Below, in pieces: positions 16,496 through 25,000 of a DNA stretch of 64,000 bases. The stretch is taken from contig NZ_JARZAJ010000024.1 of NCBI RefSeq assembly GCF_029892105.1, positions 1-64,000 on the forward strand. The letters are read 5' to 3'. This stretch comes from Kitasatospora sp. GP82 (GTDB lineage Bacteria; Actinomycetota; Actinomycetes; Streptomycetales; Streptomycetaceae). Every line of letters begins with the position of its first letter. The stretch's first letter is position 1. The position numbers and the translations under genes are program-made. The notes below the pieces were generated by a model, which searched no databases, had not been told where the DNA came from, and saw only the letters and a list, made by a program, of their open reading frames with translations.

Positions 16496-17797
16496 CTAGA
16501 GCAGGCCGTCCCAGAGCTGCTCGACGATGACGGCCCACCAGTTCTCCGGATCGCCGAACACCGTGCCGTCCAGCGCGGCCAGTTCCCGCTGAAGGGCGTC
16601 CACCGCGGCGCCCGCGGCATACGGGTCGAGGCCGCGCAGAGCGGGCCTGCGGGCCGCGAACAGCGCCAGGCAGCGGACGTAGCAGGAGACGTCGGCGTTG
16701 AGGTAGCGGCCGGTGCCGTTGTCCGGGTCCACCGCCCAGAGGCGGCCGACGCCCGCGCCGGTGCCACTGCCGCCGTCGCCGCACTGGACGGCGATCAGCG
16801 CATGCCCGTCCGTGCCCAACAGGACGTACTCGGCGAGCACTTCGCGGGCCTGGTCGGGGACCCGGCTGCCCCGGCCGGTGGCGTCGAGGTGACCGGCGAC
16901 GTCCACCAGCGAGGGCAGCACCTCGAAGAAGCCCTCGACCCCGACCGGCAGCCCGGCCCAGAGCAGGGTCTCGCGGGACGCCTCCGGGAGCCGGCTCCCC
17001 GAGAGGTCGACGGCGTCGAAGCGGTGCACACCGTCCGCGCCGAACTGCTCGGCCAGCCGCCGCCCGAGCTCCGGGTCGCGCTCTGCCTCGGCCGCCGGCA
17101 CCGCGCGCGGGAAGGGCACCCGGTTGGGGCGCGGCGGCACCGGGCGGCCCGCGCCACGGAACAGCTGCTCGGTGGATTCGGTCAGTGCCCGCACCCCGGC
17201 GGCCCGGCGGTCGTAGCGCGGGCCGTAGTCCTGGGCGTACGAGAAGGAGGCGGCGGGCAGCTCGGCGAGCAGCGTCGCCGCGCAGTAACCGCCGGGCAGT
17301 TCGCACGGGCGCAGGTCGGTGTGGACGGCGAGGACGTCCTCCGGCGGGACGCCCTGATGCCGAAGGCTGCGCCAGGCCCGCACCTCGGGGTGGCCCAGGC
17401 CGGGTCCCGACATCTGGAACAGGCTCTGCTCCTCGCCCTGCGCATCCCGGTAGGTCAGCACCGCCGTCGAACCCGGTCCGGTGACCGGCGGCAGCGCCGG
17501 GTCGTACGATCCCGCGCCGAGCTTGTCGCGGTAGAGCTGTACGACCTCCTCGACCGGCACGGACGGCCAGGTGGTCAGCTCACCGGTCTCGCGGTCCACC
17601 ACGGCACAGGCCGAGCCGACCTCGGCCGGTGCCCGCCGCTCACCCGTGGCCGGGTCGGCGGCAGCGGCCTGCTGCTCGGCCCAGACCGCCCAGCCGAGGT
17701 CGAACTCGTGCACCGCGATCGGGCGCCACTGCTCCTCGGGCAGCCCGCCGTTGATCCACTGGTGGGCCGCCTCGATCGCCTGCTCACGGGTCGTCAC
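16496..17797 (-). CDS. Immunity-type protein: Imm35/YrhB-like + deaminase-fold + SUKH-4-like domains
   Basis: 433 residues. Residues 1-95 resemble the YrhB/Imm35 domain (REQAIEAAHQWINGG, then WAVWAEQQ). Residues about 100-200 hold a deaminase-like zinc motif: H136-P-E138, then P164-C165 and C172 after 27 residues, similar in layout to the toxin upstream. Residues about 240-433 look like a SUKH-4 immunity domain (HALIAVQCGDGG, LWAVDPDNGTGRYLNADVSCYVRCLALFA). It is the last of the genes downstream of the toxin, 38 bp after its neighbour. It may bind and neutralise the toxin, or be an effector-type deaminase tethered to an immunity module. Domain names are from memory of the families; the metal ligands are seen directly. 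Confidence 0.7.
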   Translation of the reverse strand: MTTREQAIEAAHQWINGGLPEEQWRPIAVHEFDLGWAVWAEQQAAAADPATGERRAPAEVGSACAVVDRETGELTTWPSVPVEEVVQLYRDKLGAGSYDPALPPVTGPGSTAVLTYRDAQGEEQSLFQMSGPGLGHPEVRAWRSLRHQGVPPEDVLAVHTDLRPCELPGGYCAATLLAELPAASFSYAQDYGPRYDRRAAGVRALTESTEQLFRGAGRPVPPRPNRVPFPRAVPAAEAERDPELGRRLAEQFGADGVHRFDAVDLSGSRLPEASRETLLWAGLPVGVEGFFEVLPSLVDVAGHLDATGRGSRVPDQAREVLAEYVLLGTDGHALIAVQCGDGGSGTGAGVGRLWAVDPDNGTGRYLNADVSCYVRCLALFAARRPALRGLDPYAAGAAVDALQRELAALDGTVFGDPENWWAVIVEQLWDGLL

Positions 17798-17835
17798 GCG
17801 GTCGCTCTCCTTCGGAGCCGGATGGGTGATTCAGA

Positions 17836-19752
17836 CTATCGGGCGGCAGGCTCGACGTGCCCTGCGTGAGACCGGCCGGGCACCTGCCCGGGCTTTCGTG
17901 GTCGCCGGGCTTCGGCCCCCGATGCCGCCGCCACCAGGCACAGCGCGCTGACGCCCCGGGCATCGGCGAGCAGCAGGACACCGTCCGGGGTGAGGTCCGC
18001 ACCCCCGAGGGGCTCCGCCGAGACGAACGCGGCCACCTGCTCACCGGCCGCGCCGCTGTCGTCCAGACGCCAGACCCGCAGGTAGTCGCCGCCGACGCTG
18101 AGCGCCAGACCGGCGGCGGCCCGCTGCTCGCCGCTCGGCCGGGTCAGCCCGTCCGGGGCGGCGGCCAGCGGCTCGCCCGTCCGGGCATCGAAGGCGACCA
18201 GCCCGGCCGTACCTCCCTCGGCGGCCGACCCGGCTCCGGGTCCTGGGACGACGGCCACCAGCGCGGCCGCGCCCTCCGGGGTGAGCGCGGCCGTGACGGC
18301 CGTGACCCCCGGGAGCGGCCTGGCCCAGAGCGTCCGCCAGGGCAGCGCGGACCCGAACTCGGCCGCCGCCACCCCGTCCTGACGGAAGGCGTGCTCCAGC
18401 AGCGCGGCCCGCAGCTCGGGCCCCGCCTCGTTACGGGTGAACAGCGGGGCCAGCCGGAGCCAGGTACGGGCCTGCGCGGGCAACGGCACGCCGCTCGCCA
18501 CCAGATGCTCGACGGCGGCCCGCAGCGACACCTGCTCGGCGTGCAGCAGGAAGCCCGGATCGGCCAGCAGCTCCGGCAGCACCCCGCCGTCCAGCGCATG
18601 CCCGGCCAACTGCTCGCGCAGATAGGGCGCGGCGGCCTCCCAGCGGTCGCCGCCGCCCGTCGGGAGGGTGGCCAGCAGTGCCTGGGCGATCCGCCGCTGC
18701 GCCTCGCGGGCGGCGCTGCCGAAGCGTTCACGGACCTCGTCAGCGACGGCCGGGTGGACGATCCGGACGGCCGGATCGTCCTCCTCACCGTCCAGTTCGA
18801 TGAACGGCAGCAGCAGCGCCTGCCCCTCGGCGATCGCCCGGGACAGGTCCTTGCCGGCCACCGCCGAGGCGAGCGCCGCCCAGAGTCCGAACGGCAGCGC
18901 GGCGCCAGGACCCGCCAGGGCGAGCGGCGCCAGAATCCGGCGGAGCGTCAGCTCGTTCACCCCGCAGCGCTCGGCGTGCAGGTCCAGCGCATCGCCGACG
19001 CCGCCCGGCAGCCTGACCGGTCCGCCCTCGGGCGTGGCCCGCAGCGAGTGGGCGGCGAGCTGGACCACCAGCGGGCTCCGGGCGTGACGCGCCAGGTCGA
19101 CCGGAGCCACCGGCAGCCCGTCCACCGCCGCCCCGGCCTGGAGGGCCAGCGCCTCCTCGTCCGCCCACGGCTCCCGATCGAGGTCGATCACCCGCGCCAG
19201 CCCGGCGGGCAGCTCGCGCACCAGCCGGTCGGCCTGCGCACGGGGCAGGTCCGCGAGCAGCCGGACGTCCGGCGCGAGCGCGAGCGGGCGCAGCACCTCG
19301 GCGGCGACCCGGGCCGCTTCCTCCGTCGCCCGCAGCACCCCGGCCCGGTCCGTGTCGGCGACCACCACCGAGGCGGCCTGCCCCCTCGGCTCGGCCAGCG
19401 ACCGGTACAGCTCCTCGGTGCGCTCGGCCACCAGACCCAGCTGGTCGGCCACCGACCAGAGCAGCTGGACGGCACTCAGCCCGCTCGCGCCGAAGACCAT
19501 CGGCGCGGCCTGCCCGGCGGGCGGCACGGTGGCCGGATCCAGGGTTTCCAGGTCGAACTGCTCGCGGTACCCGGGCTCGCACAGCATCAGAAACCCTGTC
19601 AGCAGCCGTGACCGGCCGCTGCCCGGGTCTCCCGTCAGCAGCACCACCTTGGGCGCACCCTCGCCCCCGGCCCGCCAGAGCGCCAGCTCGCGCAGGGCAG
19701 CCGCCCGTCCGCCGACATAGGGATGCGGCTGATAGGTGGTCAGGTCGGTCAC
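17836..19752 (-). CDS. P-loop NTPase-like protein with degenerate Walker A, beta-propeller-like C-terminus
   Basis: 638 residues. Near the N-terminus VVLLTGDPGSGRSRLL occupies the Walker A position, but the invariant Lys is Arg (GRS, not GKS/T). VVVADTDRAG looks like a Walker B strand. Helical middle segments follow, then a C-terminal region with beta-propeller-like phrases (GLVAFDARTGEPLAAAPDGL, GGDYLRVWRLDD, GVLLLADARGVSALCL). GTG 19752 has TTTGGAGA about eight bases upstream. The frame stays open far upstream through its neighbour, but that extension is a shadow. The gene lies 47 bp after the P-loop/SUKH gene and 38 bp before the SUKH-4 gene. Function is unknown; context suggests an accessory part of toxin immunity. 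Confidence 0.65.
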   Translation of the reverse strand: MTDLTTYQPHPYVGGRAAALRELALWRAGGEGAPKVVLLTGDPGSGRSRLLTGFLMLCEPGYREQFDLETLDPATVPPAGQAAPMVFGASGLSAVQLLWSVADQLGLVAERTEELYRSLAEPRGQAASVVVADTDRAGVLRATEEAARVAAEVLRPLALAPDVRLLADLPRAQADRLVRELPAGLARVIDLDREPWADEEALALQAGAAVDGLPVAPVDLARHARSPLVVQLAAHSLRATPEGGPVRLPGGVGDALDLHAERCGVNELTLRRILAPLALAGPGAALPFGLWAALASAVAGKDLSRAIAEGQALLLPFIELDGEEDDPAVRIVHPAVADEVRERFGSAAREAQRRIAQALLATLPTGGGDRWEAAAPYLREQLAGHALDGGVLPELLADPGFLLHAEQVSLRAAVEHLVASGVPLPAQARTWLRLAPLFTRNEAGPELRAALLEHAFRQDGVAAAEFGSALPWRTLWARPLPGVTAVTAALTPEGAAALVAVVPGPGAGSAAEGGTAGLVAFDARTGEPLAAAPDGLTRPSGEQRAAAGLALSVGGDYLRVWRLDDSGAAGEQVAAFVSAEPLGGADLTPDGVLLLADARGVSALCLVAAASGAEARRPRKPGQVPGRSHAGHVEPAAR

Positions 19753-19799
19753 GTCGCAGTCTCCAAAGTCAGATGCCTGATGCCCTCGCCCGCCTGCGC

Positions 19800-21974
19800 T
19801 CAGCCCCAGTTGGCCGGCTCCAGGACGTACTCCCAGCAGTCGGAGGCCGCCGCCTGCGGATCGACACCGTCCAGCCACAGCCGAAGCTCGGCGAGCACCT
19901 CGTACTGGTCGGGCCCGTGGTGCACGCGGTAGACGTCCAGGTACCGGGACTCCAGCGCGACCATCGAGAGGAACGAGCGGAGGCCGGTGCCGACCAGCGG
20001 CTCGCGAGGGTGGTCCCACTCCGAGGCGTCGGCGGGCAGCATCCGCAGCACCCTGCCGTCGGCGCCGTCGAGCAGCAGCGGGCAGCCCATCCACTCCCCG
20101 AGGGGGTAGAACGGCCCGCTCCCGTCGGGCTGTTGGGCGTCGTCGACCGAATCCCAGGCCTGCGGCACGAAGCCCTGAGGCGTCAGCGGGTCCAGCCAGA
20201 GGCCGATCAGCCCCTCCAGCGCGGGCACGCCGACCTCGGTCAGCACCCGCCGGGTCGGCTCGTGCCGGACTCCCTCCGGGACGTCCTCCGGACGCAGCCG
20301 GTGGACGGTCTCCGGCCGGAAGGAGCGCTCCAGCAGAGCACGGGTGTCCGCGCCCTCCGCGGCTTCGTACGGCCGCGGAAGGACCTCGCCGTAGGGGAGG
20401 GCGAGCGGAGCCGGCCGGCTGTCCGGAACCCGGCGGAGCAGCGCGGGCTCGATCCTCAGCGCGCAGGTCCCCTGACTTCCCGCCACCACCAGCAGGTCGC
20501 CCACCGCGCCGAACTGCTCGGCGCCGGGATGGTGGAACACGCCCAGGCGGCGTCCGTCCGCCGCGTCGAAGACCTCGGCGGACCGCAGGCCGGGTTCGAT
20601 GCGCAGCCGTGGTGCGGCCGGGGAGTCCTCGGGGAGCAGCTCGAGCTCGTCCGGCTCCTCGTCGGCCTCCAGCGGACCGGCCAGCAGCTCGCCGGTGCCG
20701 GCGTCCCGGACCAGCGCGTTCCCGTCCTCGTCCTCGACGAACACCGCCGGACCGCCCGCCCAGGACACCGCCGCGACCCCGACGGGTCCGGCGGCGAGAG
20801 CGGCCCCGGGCAGGGTGAAGTCGCCGGCGGCCCGCCAGTGGGACCAGGCCGTGGTGAACGGCAGCGGCTCCGGCGAAGCGGCGGCGAGCTGCGCCGCCCG
20901 CTCGAACAGGCCCCGGGTGAAGGCATCGTGGCTCAGCCAGGCCACCCACTCGCCGTGCGGGGCGCCCGCCAGACCGTAGCCGGTCAGATAGTGCAGGGCG
21001 GCGGCGTCCGTGCCCGGGGCGATGCCGTCCCGGTAGCAGGCGCCGAAGCCCTCCAGCAGTGCGTCCTGCGGGACCCGGGCGAGGGCGCGGGGGTCGGCCA
21101 GCAGGTCGTCGAAGCGCCCGGCCGCCGCCGCGTGGCCGGGCAGCGAACGGCTCGCCCAGTCCGCCGGGGTGCCGGCGAGCAGCGCGGCGGCCATCCGCTC
21201 GTGGACCAACTCTGCTGCCGCACCGGGAAGCTCCCTCAGCGCCTGGGCAACGGCGGCCGAACGGAGGCCGATCAGCGAGTCCGCGCCGACGGACAGCCAG
21301 GGAAGCTCGTCGGCCCAGGCGAGCAGCTCGTCCTCGGCCGCCTCGACCTCGGCCGCGCGGCACAGTGCGGCCCATGCCTCGACCGGGACCTCGCGGAGTT
21401 GGGCATGTGCCAGCGCCCGCAGGGCCGCTACGGCACGCGGCGGGACAGCCTGCCGCACGGCCTCGGCGACCGTCTCCCGTGAGGCGCCCGGCAGTTCGAT
21501 CACCCGGCAGTCCGCCGGTCGCGACTGCGGCGCCGACGCCACCTCGGTGACCAGTCTGAACGGAGCGCGCTCCCGGGCATACCCGAGCGTGGTCAGCACC
21601 TGGGCGACCCGGGCGGGCTCGCCGCTGGTACTCAGGGCGCCCGCCCACTGGGTGTTGGCCACCAGGACGGTGCGGGGCTCCTTCTCGCCCCGGAAGAGAC
21701 GCCCGAGGTCGTCGAGGCTGTCCACACCGTCCCGCTGGGCCGGGTCCAGCTGGTCGATCAGCCCCCGGACCAGCCCGTCCGCGCTCAGGCCGCCCGCGTC
21801 CACGTAGAGAGCCTCGGGGAACCGGGCCCGAAGCACCTCCAGCAGCGCGGTCTTCCCGGCCTCCGCCGCTCCCGAGGCCCCTGCCACGTAGAGCCGTCCA
21901 GCCCGTTCCGGGCCGCTCAGCCAGGCGCGGGCCTCCTCGACGGCGGCGGCCAGGGCGGCCTCGTCACGACTCAC
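19800..21974 (-). CDS. P-loop NTPase fused to a SUKH-4-like immunity domain
   Basis: 724 residues. The N-terminal Walker A is intact (GAAEAGKTALLE), followed by ARFPEALYVDAGGLSADGLV and a possible Walker B strand TVLVANTQ, in which the usual Asp is Asn. The centre contains propeller-like repeats (FVEDEDGNALVRDAGTGELLAGP). The C-terminal 180 residues are SUKH-like (FYPLGEWMGCPLLLDGADGRVLRML, then LRSFLSMVALESRYLDVY). GTG 21974 has GGAG seven bases upstream and begins 27 bp after the toxin stop, so it is the primary candidate for the cognate immunity protein. ATPase-SUKH fusions are common next to streptomycete toxins. Confidence 0.75.
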   Translation of the reverse strand: MSRDEAALAAAVEEARAWLSGPERAGRLYVAGASGAAEAGKTALLEVLRARFPEALYVDAGGLSADGLVRGLIDQLDPAQRDGVDSLDDLGRLFRGEKEPRTVLVANTQWAGALSTSGEPARVAQVLTTLGYARERAPFRLVTEVASAPQSRPADCRVIELPGASRETVAEAVRQAVPPRAVAALRALAHAQLREVPVEAWAALCRAAEVEAAEDELLAWADELPWLSVGADSLIGLRSAAVAQALRELPGAAAELVHERMAAALLAGTPADWASRSLPGHAAAAGRFDDLLADPRALARVPQDALLEGFGACYRDGIAPGTDAAALHYLTGYGLAGAPHGEWVAWLSHDAFTRGLFERAAQLAAASPEPLPFTTAWSHWRAAGDFTLPGAALAAGPVGVAAVSWAGGPAVFVEDEDGNALVRDAGTGELLAGPLEADEEPDELELLPEDSPAAPRLRIEPGLRSAEVFDAADGRRLGVFHHPGAEQFGAVGDLLVVAGSQGTCALRIEPALLRRVPDSRPAPLALPYGEVLPRPYEAAEGADTRALLERSFRPETVHRLRPEDVPEGVRHEPTRRVLTEVGVPALEGLIGLWLDPLTPQGFVPQAWDSVDDAQQPDGSGPFYPLGEWMGCPLLLDGADGRVLRMLPADASEWDHPREPLVGTGLRSFLSMVALESRYLDVYRVHHGPDQYEVLAELRLWLDGVDPQAAASDCWEYVLEPANWG

Positions 21975-22001
21975 GCGAGATCTCCATCCACATCCATCGG
22001 G

Positions 22002-25000
22002 TCATTCGTCCAGGTCCATCGGGGTGGCGGTGTTCGGACTGTCGACGTCCATCGACTCGGGCTGCGAGGGCAGATGCGGTTGCGGCTGCGGGTTGGCCTG
22101 CTGCTGGGGCAGGTGCGGCTGCTGAGCCGGAGCGGGCTGCGGCGCCGGAGTTCCGTGGCCCAGGCCGTTCTTCTGGGCCTTCTCCCAGGCCTGGCCGACC
22201 CGGGTGACGTGCTGCCTGAGATCGGCGTCCATGCCCTTCTTCTGCTTGAGCCACGCCTTCTCGTACGCCGCCTTCTGCTTGTCGTACTCGTCCATCTTCT
22301 CCTTGGCGGCCTTCTTCGCCTCCTCGTCGGCCCCCTTCGGCGCAGGCGCGGGCTTCTCCCCGACCGGGAAGTCGGGCATCTCGCCCTTGCGGTAGCCCGT
22401 CGCATAGTAGATGGGGGTTCCCCCGTACTTCGTCGACAGGTAGTCCGAGCAGTGGCCGTGGCCCGGCCCCCTCCCGCACGGCTCCCGCTCGGTGTAGAGG
22501 CTCACGACCTCGTACCTCTTGTCGGCCGTCCCGTGTTCCTTGTTGAGCTTCTCGATCCAGTTGCCGAGGTGCGGCTCCGAGTGCAGCGGCCTGATGCCCT
22601 TGCGGTCGGCCGACGGCGGCACCGAGCTCTCCACCACGTAGTGGACATCGCCGGTCGTCTTGTCCTTGACCTCCACCACCGCGTAGTTCTTCTCGGTGAA
22701 GTCGGGCCGGTGCGGCCCCGCCTTCTCGACGGCGCCGGTCACCGTCTTCGTCTTGAAGCCGGATTTGATCGCGTCCCGGACGCCCTTCTGGCCCTTGAGC
22801 GCCTGGTCCGCCTTGGTCTCCGAATGGTCCACCGCACCACGGGACTTCCCGTCCTTGGCACCACCCGGCAGATCACCGCCCTTCGAGTCCTTGCCGTCCC
22901 GGGCGGCCTTGTCCGACTCCGCGTACGGGAAGTCCCGGTGCTCGGGGCTCTCCCCGACACCGTGCTGCCCGTGGAACGAGTGGCTCATCCGGCCGAGCGC
23001 CGCCACCACCGCACCCTGCTCACCGGGGTGCATGTCGCGGAAGCCGGGCAGCGCATGCTCCAGCTCGCTCTTCTTGAAGGTCTGGCCGTTGGGGCCCTCG
23101 GTCTTCTGCAGCATCTTGGCCAGATGCTGCGGGTTCTCCTCGGCCCAGCGGTCGAGCTGCTTGTAGACGTGGTCCATCTCCACGGAACGGACGGGGTTCG
23201 TCTCGCGCAGCTTCTTCTGCTCCGCGTCCGCGTGCACCCCGTGATCGAGGTGGTCCGTGCTCTCCGGGTCGCCGTGGCGCGGGTGCTCGGTCTCCTTGCC
23301 CTTGCCCTTGTCCTTCGGGGCGTGGTCGGTGCCGTCGTCGTGCTTGGCCTCGTGTTCGGAGGAGCCGGCGGGCGGCTCCTTCTCCACCTTCTTGGCCGGC
23401 CGGTCGTTGCCCTCGCCGCCGTCCAGGGGGCGTTTCTCGCGGCCGGCCGGATCGGCGGGACGACGCGAGTCGTGCGAGGTGTGGTCCGCCGAGTGGTGAT
23501 CCGCCTGATGGTCGATCGGACGACGGTCGCGGTCGAGGGGGATGGCCCAGACGCCGTGCTTGCCGTCGTGGATCGGGTGGTCGCTGCGCGCGCCGGTCTG
23601 GTTGTCGAGGTAGGTGATCTTGCCGTTGTGGTTGACCGCGTTCCAGGCGTGGGCGCGGCCGTGCGCGTCCTGCGTGATGATGACGGCCTGCGAGCCGTGG
23701 CCCGACTTGTGGAGCTGGTCCTCCAGGTGGTGGTACGCCTGCCGGCCATTTCCCAAGTCGCGGAACGGAGCGCCGAGTTGCTTCTCCGCACGGTCACGCC
23801 CGCCGTGCTCACCGGCGTCGCTGCCGTCGTGGCTGCGGGGCGCGGCGGCGGTGGGGTGGCCGCTGTAGGTGTCGGCGCTGGAGAGCGCGACGTCGAGGCA
23901 GTTGTTGTTGCGGCCCGGCTCACGGTGACCGTCGCCGTTGATCGCACCCGGCCAGTCGCCGTGCGGGTCCGGGTGGCGCTGCGGGGTGCCGTCCGGATTG
24001 CGCGGGATCCGGCTCTCCAGCTCGTGCTGGTGCCGAGGCTCCACCGGGGCCAGCCCGCCCGGGGTGTCGTGCGGGCGGCTCTCGGAGAGCGGGTGGTCGT
24101 GAGCGGGAGCGTGGTGCTCCGGGGTGTTGTGGTCAGGGGTGTTGTGATCAGGGGTGTTGTGATCAGGGGTGTTGTGATCACGGGCCGCGTGGTCCTGAGA
24201 GGTGTGCTCCTGAGGCGCGTGCCCCTGGGGAGCGTGGGCAGGCGCCTTGTGGTCGGGGGTGCGGTCGGCTGCCTTGGGGCCGTTGTCCTGGTGGTGCGGG
24301 GTGGACTGCTCAGGTACGCGGTGGTCCGACGGGCGCGGCTCGGACGTACGCGGCTGCGGCGTACGGGAGTCCGGGCGGTGCGGGGTTGCCGACGGGCCGT
24401 CGGCCGACGGGCGGGACGGCCGGACCGGGCCCGGTGCGCCCGAGCCTGTCCCCCGGGCGGGACGTGACGGAATGCCGCTGCCGCCACCCTCCGAAGGCGT
24501 ACGGGACGGGCGCACCGGGCCGGTGTTCACCGGCTGGGCGCTGTGCGCGGGACCGCCGCCGCCCTCCGTCGGGCGCGGCATCCGGGACGGAGCAGTGCCG
24601 GTCGGTGCGGCAGCACCGGCGGCCGGGGCTCCACCCGGATGCGGCATACCGCCGGGCATACCACCCGAAGGCGGCGTCGCCGCAGGAGAGTTGTCCTGAC
24701 GGGCCCCGGAGGCGGGCGGGGCGTCCGCAGTGGTGTGCGGGCCCGTGTCGGTCGGGCGCTCCATGGTGCCGGCGGACGCGGATTCGGTACGGGCCGGGCC
24801 GTCGGGGTGCTCGCCACCCTGACGGTGCGTCGGCTGCGAAGCCGCGCCGCCACCGTCGTGGGACCTCACCGGCCCCGTGGTGAAGCCGCCCGAACCGCCC
24901 GAGGCGTGCACCGGGCCGGTGGCGAAGGCACCCGGCACGGCGGAGGGACGCGCCGGACCGGCGTTCTGCGCGCCGCCGTGATCTCCACCCGAATCGGCAG

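Noticed and set aside
17836..21648. 1270-residue fusion of the two ATPase-like proteins
   Set aside because: The upstream half of this frame is a shadow of the P-loop/SUKH gene; a GTG with ribosome site at 19752 explains the real protein.
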